Source of the DNA: Bryum argenteum
Taxonomy: Eukaryota; Streptophyta; Bryopsida; Bryales; Bryaceae
Assembly: GCA_037043015.1 (NCBI GenBank)
Contig: CM073325.1
Span: forward strand, 6,055,001 to 6,119,000
Direction of reading: 5' to 3'
Length of the DNA: 64,000 nucleotides
The first letter of the stretch is position 1. Each line of letters opens with the position of its first letter. A program made the position numbers and the translations under genes. Shown here piece by piece: positions 24,863-36,579 of the stretch. The notes under the pieces were generated by a model. That model had not been told where the DNA came from and ran no database searches. It was given only the letters and a program-made list of their open reading frames with translations.

Positions 24863-26322
24863 TCATCTCTGTTTGTGGGACTCAGTGCAAGCAGTGTTGA
24901 ATGCTTGACTGATGTCCTCAGCAATACTTTTGGCATCGAAGGTCGCTCCCAAAATTCCTTTCCTACCCAGTCCTGCAACGTAAAGGCCTCGCCCGCCATT
25001 CCATGTTCCTCGTGCAGGATTCTTCGGTAGACCTTCATCAGAAAAGAAGCCTCCGTCGTCCTGATAAGAGTGAAGTGGTTCGTTAGCATGAGGTTTGATT
25101 TGCCGCAACCACAAGACCCGTTGATAGAGAGCCACAAGACTCCGAAGTTCCAGAGAATGGTTTTGAGTGTTTACCTTTAGCCATTGTGGGACGTTGCTGC
25201 GGTAACCGGTGGCGAATATGATTGCATCGTAGCTCCCGGATTGGCCGTTCTCAAATTCGGCGCCGGTTGATGTTAATCGATCAACGCCCGGAAACACCTG
25301 CAGTATCGAAACAGCGTCAGTCACTGATGGGAGAATTATGTTTCGGGTGATGAAAAATCATGTTGTGGGTAATGGAGAATCATCGGAAGTATTGATTTTG
25401 GGACTCAGTGGTGTACCTTGATGTCTCCGTTTTTGATTCTGGCGAAGGTGCCGACGTCGAGAATGGGAGTCTTGCCCTGCTTGCATTTGATGGTCATGGG
25501 TCCGTCGGTTGGGCGTTGGAAGCCATGATTGGTTGTATCGCCGAGCATCGCGTAAGTGTACCAGACAAGTAGCAGATCAATGAACCAAAGCGGAAACGAT
25601 TTCATCATCCGCATCGCAACTGCAAACGTGGAGGTCCCAAAAACCTCTCTAGGGAGGATGTGCACAGGCGAACGCGCGACGAGCGCAGGCTTCGCATTGA
25701 AATTCGCCAAGTCGAGTGCAATCTCCATCCCTGAGTTTCCACATCCAACAACAAGCACGCGCTTCCCCTGGTATTCTTTCCCGGACTTATAGTTACTCGA
25801 GTGAAGCACTGGTCCTTGGAACTCGCTCAGTCCGGGCATAGCGGGACTCACTGCTTCCGCGTTCTCACCGGATGCCACCACGAGCCAGCGCGCCCGAAGC
25901 TCCACTCCGGAGGAAGTTCTCACGCACCAGCAGCCATTCTCATAGCTAGCCTGCTCAACCGCCGTGTTGAAGAGCGCCCGCATCTCGAAGTGGGCGAAGT
26001 AGTCCTCGAGATAAGCCACGAATTGCGACCGGTTCGGGTACAAGGGATAGCTATCCGGGAACGGGTAGTAAGGAAGCTCGCAGAACTGCTTCGGAATGTG
26101 CAAGTGAAGGCGGTCATATGCCTTGTACTTCCACAACGAGCCAATGCCATCGGATTTCTCAATAATAAGCGACTGCACGCCTTTCTCTTTCAAGCAAGCG
26201 GCCGCCGCCAACCCGGACGGTCCCCCTCCAACTATGATGGCACCCTCAAAGAGCTTCACTGGGGCAGCGTCAACGTCGTTCGCTGCCTTGCTAAAGCACT
26301 CGGATGCGTAGTATGGAGGCAT
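24863..26322 (-). CDS. YUC: YUCCA-type flavin monooxygenase (auxin biosynthesis)
   Basis: Three minus-strand exons: 26322-25417, 25297-25175 and 25060-24863, all in phase 0 with GT-AG introns, giving 408 residues, the usual YUCCA length. It has an FAD-binding GGGPSG at residues 32-37, an FMO-identifying motif FQGPVLHSSNY at about 168, an NADPH-binding GCGNSG at about 193, FATGYRSNVPQWLK at about 330 and the C-terminal GLYVAGLGRKGILGATFDA. The family converts indole-3-pyruvate to indole-3-acetic acid. The ATG at 26322-26320 is chosen because the in-frame codons upstream lack another ATG. An out-of-frame ATG-TGA lies 12 bases before it. Which of the plant's YUCCA paralogues this is cannot be told. 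Confidence 0.95.
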
Positions 26323-26591
26323 TTTGGGCCGGCTCACATTGGTTTTCTGGTGGATTCTAGGCCTGTTGAAAAAAACTCAAATCTCGCAATCAATCACTCA
26401 TACTTGAGCAAATGAATCGTCGAACTATCAAGCTTCCATTCCCTGCGAGCGAGCACGCAGTTCCAGCTAATCTGGAAAACTAAACTACCATGTGGGACTG
26501 TTCAAGAAAAACCGAACGGAGCTTCGATCTAGATCATGAGCGGGTGTAGAGCGAGACACTTGACGACGTGAAAACAAAGGTGGCAGTTTTG

Positions 26592-26599
26592 CTATATAG
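26592..26599 (-). promoter_or_regulatory. Candidate TATA box of the YUCCA gene
   Basis: CTATATAG (palindromic), about 270 bases upstream of the chosen ATG on the minus strand, would give a leader of roughly 240 bases. A possible leader intron acceptor (polypyrimidine then CAACAG on the minus strand) lies near 26358. Inferred from sequence only. Confidence 0.45.
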
Positions 26600-27174
26600 G
26601 CAGCCAGAGAGGGAGGTTATAAGAATCGCCACGGATTGGCCGCGCAGCCGCGCACTGATCCCGAGAACGCTCCCGGTACCCCGGCGTTGCCGCTTGTAGC
26701 CGCAGCCAGCGTTGGTTCTCCAAGCCAGGCTCTCTAAAAGCGGGAGAGCTGCTACTAGCCTCCTCACTGTTTTCCAGCTCGTTTGTTTTTATTGCTATTA
26801 AAAAAAACAATTGATGTAGTATTTTTGTATTGTTTTTTTTTTTTTTCTCGAATGGCTGCGTCTGCTGAAGTGTTGAGTGGTCAGGTTCGAGTCAGGTGCC
26901 GCTAATTCCCTCCTCCGTTTTTAATTAATGCTCTAATCATGCCTTGTGTGGGGTCCTCAACTCCCTGCACTTTTTGAGCCTCCAAAAGCTCTGAAGCACT
27001 CCGAGATGAAATCTTCACCACGAGGTAAACCTGTTCATGCGAAATCCGACCCTTTCACTTGAGGTGAATCCATCTTACACAATGCTGCTGCTCATCTTGG
27101 ACTTTTAATTGCATGAAACACATGCGCTAACGAATTTCTGATTCATGCTTGCGCATCGCCACCTGTCTAATTAA

Positions 27175-27246
27175 CCCTTAAACGTCAAGCCCCTGTGAAA
27201 ATACACTGGAAACCAAGCCCGAGGGGCATGCTCTGACGTTTAAGAG
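27175..27246. mobile_element. 72-bp TTAA-flanked mini-element
   Basis: Flanked by TTAA at 27171-27174 and 27247-27250. Ends CCCTTAAACGTCA and TGACGTTTAAGAG form an inverted repeat; the middle has GTGAAAATACACTGG. It has the same 72-bp length as the element rebuilt at 33158-34118, and homologous sequence. Confidence 0.82.
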
Positions 27247-27436
27247 TTAATCCCGAAGTTGACTCCTCTTCTTTTTCTTCTTTTTCTTTTTTCTCAAAAT
27301 TCTGAGTAGCCCCTCACTTGTTTGTAAGAAAGCCCCTCACTCTAGTTCTATCCTCAATGGCTTCTTAGGAAGCTCAATTCTAGCCCCTTGCACTACGGCA
27401 AATGAGTATGACGTTGAAGAGGGTGTGTACTTTGTT

Positions 27437-27602
27437 TCAAGTATCTTCAAGGCACTAGCAACCAGCTAGAAACTAGCGCAGTTACAGTGTCCACCCTCGA
27501 GAGGGGGAAGTAGCATTGTTCCAATTTCCCCTTCTCCAGTGGCCATCGGGAATATACAAATGAACACTTCATTCACACCGGACCAAAGTTTCTATCTATC
27601 TC
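27437..27602 (+). mobile_element. 5'-truncated SINE, (TCTA)n tail
   Basis: It matches the 3' part of the SINE from AAGTATCTTCAAGGCACTAG onward, through GTGTCCACCCTCGAGAGGGG, to TTTCTATCTATC. The tRNA-like head is absent. No obvious target duplication, so boundaries are approximate. Confidence 0.8.
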
Positions 27603-28718
27603 TACACACTAGGATATTGATTTGAGAACAAAACTTGTATCGGGGCCAAAACGTTGTTCTTGGGGCCAATGGTAGCAATGCACTTAGCAAATCGCTTTAG
27701 TAAGCCTCTCACGAAATATAACTCTTCCAAGAAAAAAAAAAACAAAAAAAAAAAACCAAACAAAGCTCAATAGTGAAGGGTCATTTTCCAGGAGGATTTG
27801 AAACCTTAAAATGGAATTAACTGCTTGTAATCACCACTTCACAAGCTTTACCGGTGGTGGGCTTTTGATTATTATTGCAAGAGCTTTTAATTGCACGAAG
27901 CACATGCCTCGAAATAAGGGGGAATGCTAACGAGAGTTCATTATAATATTAGCACACCGCTCATTAAAATTGTACTCATTAATGAAAGCACTCACCACTC
28001 ACTCACTGACTTCGTTAAAAATCCTTTTTGATGACATTAATTGTTTAAAAAAAAAATTCAAAAAAAAAATCCTTTTGATGGGTGGTGGCTGAATGATTAT
28101 TATTTTCTTTTCTTAAATTTTTACACCCACTTGATTGTGTATGATTGCAGCATTCAATGAGGGTGTCATAAAGAAAAGCAGGCGGCTAGGGGGCTCTACT
28201 TTCGCACCCCAATTAAAACGCTTCTACTTACTTTTGCCTATTTTCTCTCTCTCTCTTGGATTCATTAGCATTGGAGTTTGTTTGTTTTGGGTCCTTTTTA
28301 ATTGCTATGCATCAAAAAGTTGGGTTGTGTTGACTTGCTATCAACCAAATCTCATGTTCTTCAATCAAGTTCTGGGTGTCTTATATAATCAGATTTTTTA
28401 TTTTTAATTGAGTAATTGCTATAATCAGATATTTGGATGTGTGACTTAGATTCACGTTGTATGTGCTACCAAGCACATTTAAGACATGACTCGCCGTTCC
28501 ATAAAGAAGAAAAAAATATATCATCAACATTGTTATGAAGTTATTGTGGTTCACACTATTTGGCATTAAAAGGTATTCATTTGTGTATGACATCAATTGC
28601 ATTAGGACTCACATTGCTAGGGAGTTACTGCAATTAACTGCAGGTTTGTATTTTATTTTATTGTTTATTAATACTCAGATTTTGTATATACTGGTGGATA
28701 TTATTGCATAACTTGAGT

Positions 28719-28776
<58 letters not shown>

Positions 28777-31363
28777 AATCGATGTTTTGATCAATTGAGA
28801 AAGATACAATCATGAAAAAAAGTAGTATGTCTACATGGCGGGATTTTTGGCCCCTTTTGTGGTCTGGTGGTGAAGTTTTTTTTCCCTCTTTTTGTTTTTT
28901 TCTTTTTTTCGTTCTTTTTCTTTTTCTTTTTCTTTTTTTTCTTTTTCTTTTTTCTTCCTTCAAAGAGTAACATGGCAATTATCCAAAATATCTTTCATAT
29001 GCATATAATTGTATGATTTTGGTTGTGATATACATTTGGTTGTTTGAATTTAGAAGTTTGATAAACGCAACTTCGAGTTGCTTATTCTTGGAGTGAGTAT
29101 ACTGACATGGTCTCCTGTAGTCTCAAGGCGTTAATTAGATTTTGGGAGATAGTAATGTTGTTTATGTTAAATTGCTGCAGACATAACAGATGTTGCTGCA
29201 TAGTGACCTTCACTTCATTTTAATTTAATTAATTAATGTTAGGCCTTTCATGCCACATAAACACCATGAGTGCACTTAATATTAAAATTTTATTCTTCGA
29301 GTACAACCCTCAACCCTCTTGTACTTTCTCAAGGGGGGAAGCAACTACAAATAGTATGGAGTAAATCCGCTACCCCAAGACTCCCCCCCACAAGACCCTC
29401 GCTCCCAAGACCCCTCCACTTGGACCCCTCCCATACCCCCTCTTCTCCCCATTTTCAAGCCTGTCCGGCAGCCTACATTCCAGGGGCGTTAATAAAATTT
29501 TGGGAGGAAGTCAACCACTTCCCTCTTCACTAAGCAACTTCTCATCATTTTCCAATCTCTTCTTGTTCCGCTAGCTGACTCTAGATGCTTGTGTTCGATT
29601 CTTACATTGCTTCCAATACCACTTTCAGACAATCTTGTCCTCTAATTGTATAGTATCGAACACAATTTCTGCAAAACCTAAGTTTAAGTGTGACGTATTT
29701 TTATTGAATTGTGCACAACAGCTTCCATATACTAACGTATTAAGTACCAACATGCATCTTTAGAAAACGGTCGTGTACTAAACGATTTTCTTTACTCTTT
29801 TGTATACTCATATGTATATTTGTATAATAGACAATTGACTCTTTTGTATACTCGCGTGTAAACTTACGCTAGAAGTGCAAGAGTAATACTAAAGCCACTA
29901 CCATGTATACATATAAAAAATATCAAAACATTGGTACATAATGAAACAAATTAGAACTTACTAATCACCACGAATCTACTTCTCAAAAGTAAGAAACAAG
30001 GACATTAACTTCAACCAAGTCAAACCTTCAAATGGCTAGACACTCTTTGCCAAAGTTCTTTCATTCATTCTCATTTGAGTTCCATAACGGAGAGTGTTAA
30101 AAAATGAAGCAGTACCAATACTCGACCTCTAGGCTTCTCAACTCAAAGATAGTTTCATATACCAACAATACCATGTACTCATCCCAAACATTACACAGTG
30201 TCAAATAAGGGCACCATTTTAGAAACACGTGTAAGTCAATCTTTCAAAAATTCATAACAAATTGTACAATAGTCCAAAATTTAAAGAATCCTCTTTGACT
30301 ATCCTTCCATTTACTTTCCCTACGCATGAAAATTGCTCTCACTCTAGATTGGGAAATTTGAGCCATTTTTTTTAACACTCTCCTTTAATAGCAAGTGATG
30401 AATGGGAAATACTCATAGCAAGTAATGTTTTAATAATCTAAAAAAGAACATGGCTCTCCAACTAGAGCCATTGTACCCTTACAGAGCCCTGTGCATATTT
30501 TCCATTTTCTCAAAACAATTTAATATTTTAAGATAACCCATAAAATTCAAAAATTCAAAATTCATAAAATTTTAGGACATGCCTTCCAATGTCCCCATGC
30601 ACTGAAGTACATATATTTGCCCTGTAGTACCTGGACAGTAGTACTACCGGTAATCAAACCATTTTAAAATAATTAAAATAAATGATAAGACCAAGAATGA
30701 TGCTTCGATTCTTGGGGTTGTGCCCATCATGGGGGCCCCTTGTGGCAGTTGAAGGAATTAAGCAAACAAGAGGCTAATTATAATGGGTAACCCTTACCCC
30801 CCCCTCCCACCATAACGAACTCACCTAAATAAACATTTAACATATTCCTTTTTCCATACCGCCCCCCATCATAAATTAAATCCAAATAATTGACGTCCCT
30901 CCCATGATACAAGAGGATGGGCCCCGCTTCTTTGCCAAATGGCGTTATATTGGGGTTTTAAAAAATATTGGCAAGGGGGGGGGGGGGCTTAATTTTAATA
31001 TTTGCCATGAAATTGAGGAGAATGCCCCCATGACCGTACACCGTCCCAGTATTAGGGGGGGTAAGTTTGCCCTTTGAGGATGTGCTTTGTAGCCCTTGAT
31101 GGGGTGAAAGGGACGGTCCAGATCTTCCCTATAACGTAGCCCCTTCTTTGCTGCGGTGATCCGTTCGTGACCTTATCGACATTCATCCAAATGGATGAAT
31201 GTTCTTGTAGATGGAAAGTTTTTGGCTTTGTTTGGCGCCGTCTTCATAAAAGAGTCCCTTGTGAGGGGCTTGCAAGTATAGATTCTCCGGAATTTTTTAT
31301 TTTTTATTTCTTGTTTTTTCTTTGTTTTTATAAGAAAAATCTCAGTCAAAAATATCAATTTAA
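27603..31363. other. Gene-poor region with simple repeats
   Basis: No gene seen over about 3.8 kb. It includes a 51-base T run at 28723-28773, a T-rich TTTTC microsatellite at about 28875-28965 and a G run at about 30975-30987. Open frames here are low-complexity or unsupported. Confidence 0.5.
28723..28773 (+). repeat. Poly(T) tract, 51 bases
   Basis: Uninterrupted T. No SINE-type box sequences were recognised next to it, so it may be a simple homopolymer or the tail of a minus-strand retroposon that I cannot identify. Confidence 0.9.
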
Positions 31364-31622
31364 CCCCTAAAGGTCCTTGATACAAAATTGTTTAAATTAT
31401 CAAAAGAACCTTCTTTTACTTCAGGTGCAAAGAAACTCAATCTAAGCATTGATTAGAAGATCCAACCGTAGGATCTTGAAGTTAACTTGACCCTTTTCTT
31501 GAATGTCAAATTTGAACCGTTAATTTTTCTCCAATTTTGGGATTATAATGGTCAAAGTTGGCTGAATTTTCTCCCTGCAGAAATTCCAAAAAGCGATTTC
31601 CGCTTTCTTGGACCTTTAGGGG
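31364..31622 (-). mobile_element. TTAA-flanked MITE, 260-bp family, copy 4 (inverted)
   Basis: 259 bp between TTAA at 31360-31363 and 31623-31626, with ends CCCCTAAAGGTCC and GGACCTTTAGGGG. The interior is the reverse complement of 15219-15478, nearly base for base. These two are the least diverged pair of the family in the window. Confidence 0.92.
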
Positions 31623-31689
31623 TTAAACTTCTTCAACTAAGTTATTTGAAATTGTGAAAATAACCATTTTGGTTTTCTTGAATTTTTAA

Positions 31690-32090
31690 CCTCTAAATGG
31701 TTTCACGAAATAAGAATACATTCTGAAAGAAAGTGTCATAAATGGAAACACAGATAAGATGTTCAAATCTCAACCGTACAATCTTGTAATAGACATATTA
31801 TACATTTTGTGAATAAAGTTTTGAGTCATGGGACCTCATAAATTGCAAGATCTTAACGAATTAGTACTCACAAAATCTCAACATTTACTCTTTACCATGA
31901 AAATGCTACCACTCTACAATAAAAAAAGAATTAACAATTGCAAAGATGTTTACCTTTATCTCAATGACACTCTCGAACCAAAAGAAAAAAATCTATGAGA
32001 AATATTTATTGTACAAATAATGACCTTGCTATGGTGAAAATTGCCAAAAAAATTAGAGAAGGAAAATGTCGTCAGCTTACGAATTCACTA
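31690..32090 (+). mobile_element. Relic of the 970-bp TTAA family
   Basis: It starts with a decayed end (AACCTCTAAATGG) and continues with AATACATTCTGA, CTCAACCGTACAATCTTGTA and GAGTCATGGGACCTCATA, as in 21834-22805 and 48212-49751. The right end was not found. Confidence 0.55.
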
Positions 32091-32262
32091 ATCTAATCCG
32101 TCTATGCAACTTGAGCTCAAGCTTGAGCTTGGGCTCTTTATTTCCTCTTCATTCTATTATAGTGGTGGTTGGATTAGATAAATGTTTACAAAAACGTTGA
32201 TCTTACCTAAGTGTTGACGAAACAATGCCTCTTTGCGTAATAAAAGGACATGGACATCGTTC

Positions 32263-32313
32263 TTAACAAGACGTTGATCTTAACGAGGTTGATCTTACTC
32301 GTGCACCACCATC

Positions 32314-32395
<82 letters not shown>

Positions 32396-32817
32396 TTTTT
32401 AATTCTTAATTTTTTTAATCCAATCAAAACAATAATTGTTGTGATAATTAGTTGCACAATCCGAGTTTCATGTGAAACTTCAGCTTGGGCTCTTGATTCA
32501 TATTCTTTTCTTCTTTGGAAAAAAAGGGGTTCGTCGTATGGAATATTTTCTTGTGCCCAAGCTTGAGTTGCCCAAAAGTCTCCTTCATTTCTTCCATTTA
32601 GAGCTTCATTGTAAGCAACTCGAGTTTTTTCATTTTTCAAGATTTCATATGCATTTAATAATTTTTGAAAATTTTTAGTTGCAAGAATAGGATTGTTGGT
32701 GGATTTATCCGGATGTAATTTTAAAGCTTCCTTATGATATGCTTTCCTAATGAGAGACGTTGTAACATGGGGTCCATATTTCAATCCCAACACATCATAT
32801 AAAGTTTCTTCCTCCAT
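32263..32817 (-). CDS. J-domain (DnaJ-like) protein with a predicted membrane segment
   Basis: A single open frame from an ATG at 32817 encodes 184 residues. Residues 6-73 form a J domain: LYDVLGL, RKAYHKEALKLHPDKST with the essential HPD at 35-37, then NAYEILKNEKTRVAYN. The J domain is the Hsp70-stimulating module. A Trp-rich linker (FWATQAWAQ) follows, then a hydrophobic segment LIITTIIVLIGL at about 123-134 and a basic stretch, suggesting a tail-anchored or single-pass protein. The predicted C-terminus is translated from an (AT)n microsatellite into Ile-Tyr repeats, so it is either not the natural end (a missed splice) or the gene has been eroded. The lack of introns and the gene-poor surroundings also fit a retrocopy. 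Confidence 0.6.
32315..32400. repeat. (TA)n microsatellite followed by poly(T)
   Basis: About 73 bases of uninterrupted TA at 32315-32387 run into T at 32388-32400. It lies inside the 3' part of the J-domain open frame and is expected to be highly length-variable. Confidence 0.95.
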
Positions 32818-33157
32818 TTCATCTTCATTAGTCACAATAATGTATTGACTATAGAATATGAACAATCAATTGCAATCCTTTTGTAGGAAATTCTAAATGT
32901 AAAAGAACCCTACCATCTTTTGCTTTTTGGATTAACTTTTATTTTGGTTTTCATTTTACTTTGCAATCATAGAATAAAGGACTTGCTTGCAGTATTTGCA
33001 GCTGTGTATGATTAATGGAAGGTTATCACCATGATTAATTCTCTTCTAGATTCTACTCAAATTTGTAGCGGTGATTTTATTATGACGTGTTGGATTGCTT
33101 TTAAGAAAAGGCTGAAAAAAGTTATTTTTTCAAAAACTTTCCATCTAATGTAGTTAA

Positions 33158-34118
33158 CCCTTGAACGCCCAAGCATGCCTGAGGGCCATGATTTTTAGTG
33201 TATTTTCAAAGGTGGTGGGCATTTAACCCCTAACTTTCCTTGAAGCCCGAAATGGGTTTTTGCAATTCCGGGCAGCCTAGATGAAGGGGTTAGAAGTAAT
33301 ATTTTTGACTAAGAATTTTATTGGGTCCTCCTTATACTGCAAAGTGTATGTGGTAAAATTTGCAAAGTCAAATTCCAATTTTTGAGTCTTCTAGGACGAT
33401 CCTTGGGTTGCGAGCCGAGATGGGGCAGCTCAAAAAAGTAACTTTTTTGAATTATTTTTTTTGAAACATGATCATTACTAAATCACTACTCAAATTTCAA
33501 AGTGACTCAAGTCAAAAAGTTTACCAATTTTACAAGGGCAGCCTCCAAAAGAATTTAAAACCAATCTTCGCAATACCCAAAAAAACTTGGGAGACAAACT
33601 TTGGATGTTATGATCTCTCAAATGGTAAACATCCAACGGTCGATTTTTTAAAGACTAATGAGGCATATTCTTAGGTACAAGATCCTACGGTTGGAAGTTT
33701 TAAAAAAAGAAAAGAAATTGGTTTACACCCCCACGAGTGCTTAGAGGTAGAGTTTTTTTGGGTATTGCGAAGATTGGTTTTAAATTCTTTTGGAGGCTGC
33801 CCTTGTAAAATTGGTAAACTTTTTGACTTGAGCCACTTTGAAAGTTGAGTAGTGATTTAGTAATGATCATGTTTCAAAAAAAATAATTCAAAAAAGTTAC
33901 TTTTTTGAGCTGCCCCATCTCGGCTCGCAACCCAAGGATCGTCCTAGAAGACTCAAAAATTGGAATTTGACTTTGCAAATTTTACCACATACACTTTGCA
34001 GTTTAAGGAGGACCCAATAAAATTCTTAGGCAAAAATATTACTTCTAACCCCTTCATCTAGGATGCCCGGAATTGCAAAAGCCCATTTCGGGCTTCAAGG
34101 AAAGTTAGGGGTTAAGGG
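33158..34118 (-). mobile_element. 72-bp TTAA mini-element split by a nested insertion
   Basis: The outer TTAA sites are at 33154-33157 and 34119-34122. The left part (33158-33226) begins CCCTTGAACGCCC. The foldback element has inserted at a TTAA inside its right terminal repeat, leaving GGG at 34116-34118. Removing the insert and one TTAA leaves 72 bp with GGGCATTTAAGGG at the right end. Reversed, this matches 27175-27246, including TGAAAATACACT. Confidence 0.85.
33227..34111. mobile_element. Foldback TTAA element with two 360-bp arms
   Basis: 885 bp between TTAA at 33223-33226 and 34112-34115. The left arm 33227-33586 and right arm 33752-34111 are reverse complements with only scattered differences. 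They are separated by 165 bp that carries the shared core (GTTATGATCTCTCAAATGG, then ACAAGATCCTACGGTTGGAA). Each arm matches the left half of the non-palindromic element at 16124-17047. A transcript would form a very long hairpin. Confidence 0.93.
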
Positions 34119-34122
34119 TTAA

Positions 34123-34716
34123 GAAACCCAAGTGTTATGAGATACAAAACAAGTACTTGTGGTTTTACTAGAATATTGTCTAAGGTGATCTAAGTCCGGC
34201 AAGGACAAACCAAGGTTAGTGCATACTGTTCACTTCGAGGTTGATTATTACACAAAAGAAGGTACAATTCATTCACAACTAACCTTATTCATTCATATAA
34301 TACTTTGAAATATAACAGCAGAAAAGAACAATTAGATGTAGAAAATCAGTTTACTAAAAAAAATTTGTGATATTTTTTTTCCTTAGACCACTGCACTAAA
34401 TAGGTAGATTATTTAGTGTTAGATACACTAATTTATATAAACATGAAATAAGTTTTTACTATTGGTCAATATTTTTACCCTCTACATCCGTCAAGATGTG
34501 GATCCTTCCAGAGTATTGGAGTCAATACTCTTGGTAATTTTTTTTACCAGAAGTAAAAACTTATAGCATTTTCAAATCTTATAAAAATTTAACACTACTC
34601 TACCTATTCAGTGTAGTACCATACCACTTGTAATGTACAAAAACTGAGTTAACCAACACATAAATTTTGGTCTAGCACCGAAATGATAGTGAAGCAATTC
34701 AATATTGACACATGAA
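34123..34716. other. AT-rich intergenic stretch
   Basis: No gene or repeat boundary recognised. Confidence 0.4.
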
Positions 34717-34720
34717 TTAA

Positions 34721-35521
34721 CCCCTAAAGTCTATGCCGACCCGAAATCGGTCCATTTGCTTCTCGTCATCATGTGACTGATTGAATATACATTTCATAAA
34801 GTTGGAACTTTTGGCTGGTTGTAGAGTTTTTTCATACCTTTCCAAAGAGTCATCTCATGTTTTGTATACCTCATTCTTCCACACTTAAAGTTTGAGAACA
34901 ATATTTGAAATTTTTTCCGAAATTGCCCAAACTACATTATGTACTCGTTAATTCTCAAAATCTGCCCAAAATTGATTAAAAGAGAGGAATTTCCAAAATT
35001 CACAGAAAAAATATGATTGTACTTCTTCTCAAGTTTTGTTTTTTTCACATGTAGAAAAGGTAGTACAACATGATCTCATCGTTTGCATTTTTAGTCCAAT
35101 AATTTTTTACATGCCTTTTTATTTGTTGTAATTGGGCCTCTTTATTGGATTTTCAGCATACCTCCATGTGAAAGTTCAAGCATTTCTCCAGATTTTATAA
35201 GTCCTATGAGGGTAAAAATTACATATACATGTTCCTTACTCACCTAGGAACAAAAATTTGAAGAGCCTCATGTCAAATTTTCTTTTTAAATTGGTTGTTG
35301 GCCCCCTAAACGTTACTTTGCCATTCTACAACATAGATTTATTTTTATTTTTTTTCAACTTTGAACGTTATGATCTCACAAACGATGATAATAATAAATT
35401 TAATCTAATTTAATTTAATATGCATGAGCATGTACAAATTAAGTACTACATCCTACGGATTCATGCTTCAAAACTTCTCAAAATTCAAAAATCCTCAATA
35501 CATCGTACAATCCTTTAGGGA
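34721..35521 (+). mobile_element. TTAA-flanked element, about 800 bp
   Basis: TTAA at 34717-34720 and 35522-35525. Left end CCCCTAAAGTC; right end CCTTTAGGGA is decayed. The interior matches 13080-13870 and 40008-40765 and contains GTTATGATCTCACAAACG and CTACATCCTACGG. No long frame. Confidence 0.75.
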
Positions 35522-35525
35522 TTAA

Positions 35526-36231
35526 AGTAGACAAGCTTCTAGTTATAAAAAACATTCTTACAACAAATCCAAACATTCCACCAATAAATAGGCGCATGTA
35601 ACAATGAAATATACTTTCATATCAAAAACATTCTACCAAATAGATTTACACATACTTCCCATAAGGATTCCATGCAGAGAAGATTTAGTTTTTCGAGCCA
35701 AAATCTAATTTTTTAAAATAAAATTCATGAGAGTACACTGACTGCAAGGTCAGCTCCAAATCTTTCATTCTGAGTGAATAGGAATGTGAGTATGATTGGA
35801 TTTGGGGATAATGCACACATTTCCAAAATCCGCTTTTCTAGGGGGGCATGTTTTTTAATGGGAAAAAGGAAACTGGGTTTACTGGTAAAAAGGATGCAGT
35901 TGCAGGACATGGGGATTTTGAAGTTGTGAAATCCCAATGATTGTTCGCCCGCACATGAGGTGCACCGAATTGGCACCCGGACATGGGCTTCCACGCCATC
36001 TCCCACGAATGAACCCAATTTCCAACATATGATTTTGATGCATGCTCGAGCCTCTTTTTGCATTTGGCAGCTCCCCCCACCTCCGTCCACTGCCCAACCA
36101 CATTCTAAAGCTGCAAAAAGAAAACCATTAAATAAATAAATAAATAAAATTAAAAATAAAATCATCATCTTGTTGTGCGAAGGTAGAGGAAATTTCACAT
36201 TGGTACGAAAGTGGGTTGAGTAAGAGTACAT
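35526..36231. other. Intergenic stretch
   Basis: A minus-strand open frame of about 180 codons crosses 35725-36276, but it lacks an ATG-supported domain pattern, has an AAATA microsatellite inside and shows no family motif. I do not call it a gene. Confidence 0.4.
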
Positions 36232-36243
36232 ACCATAGTGGTG

Positions 36244-36579
36244 CAACACTTCGTGGTTATGGCTCATGGCCCTCAATGAGGAGGTTGTGGGTTCTATTCC
36301 TCATGAGATCATGGTGCTCACCACCAATGTCCACTCAAGTATGGTGCGGGGTTCTTGGACCTCGTTGTATGGGTACTTCAAAGTCCTCTGGGGGAATACC
36401 ATGTCAGGTATCCCTAAGGTACTAGTGGCTAGGTAGGAACTAGCGTAGTGTTCACCCTGAGAGGGGTTAGTAGTCTCGCCATTCGTGTGATGACCTCCGG
36501 GCATACATTCAAGGATAGGTCCAACAAACACTCAATTCACGCTGGCCTCTAAATAGGTTGGAGTTTCTCTTCTATACTC
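36244..36579 (+). mobile_element. SINE, diverged full-length copy
   Basis: 336 bp flanked by ACCATAGTGGTG at 36232-36243 and 36580-36591. The head is diverged (TTCGTGGTTATGGCTCATGG) but has a B-box-like GGGTTCTATTCC. The 3' part resembles 11628-11880 and not the 2.4-kb copy, so this represents an older or separate subfamily. Confidence 0.85.

Noticed and set aside
28723..28773. Poly(T) as the tail of a minus-strand SINE
   Set aside because: No A or B box and no target duplication found beside it.
28772..28978. Lys/Arg-rich frames opposite the T-rich tract
   Set aside because: Low-complexity translation of poly(T)/TTTTC DNA.
35725..36276. Minus-strand open frame of about 180 codons
   Set aside because: No conserved motif, contains a simple AAATA repeat and overlaps the start of a SINE copy; likely a chance frame.
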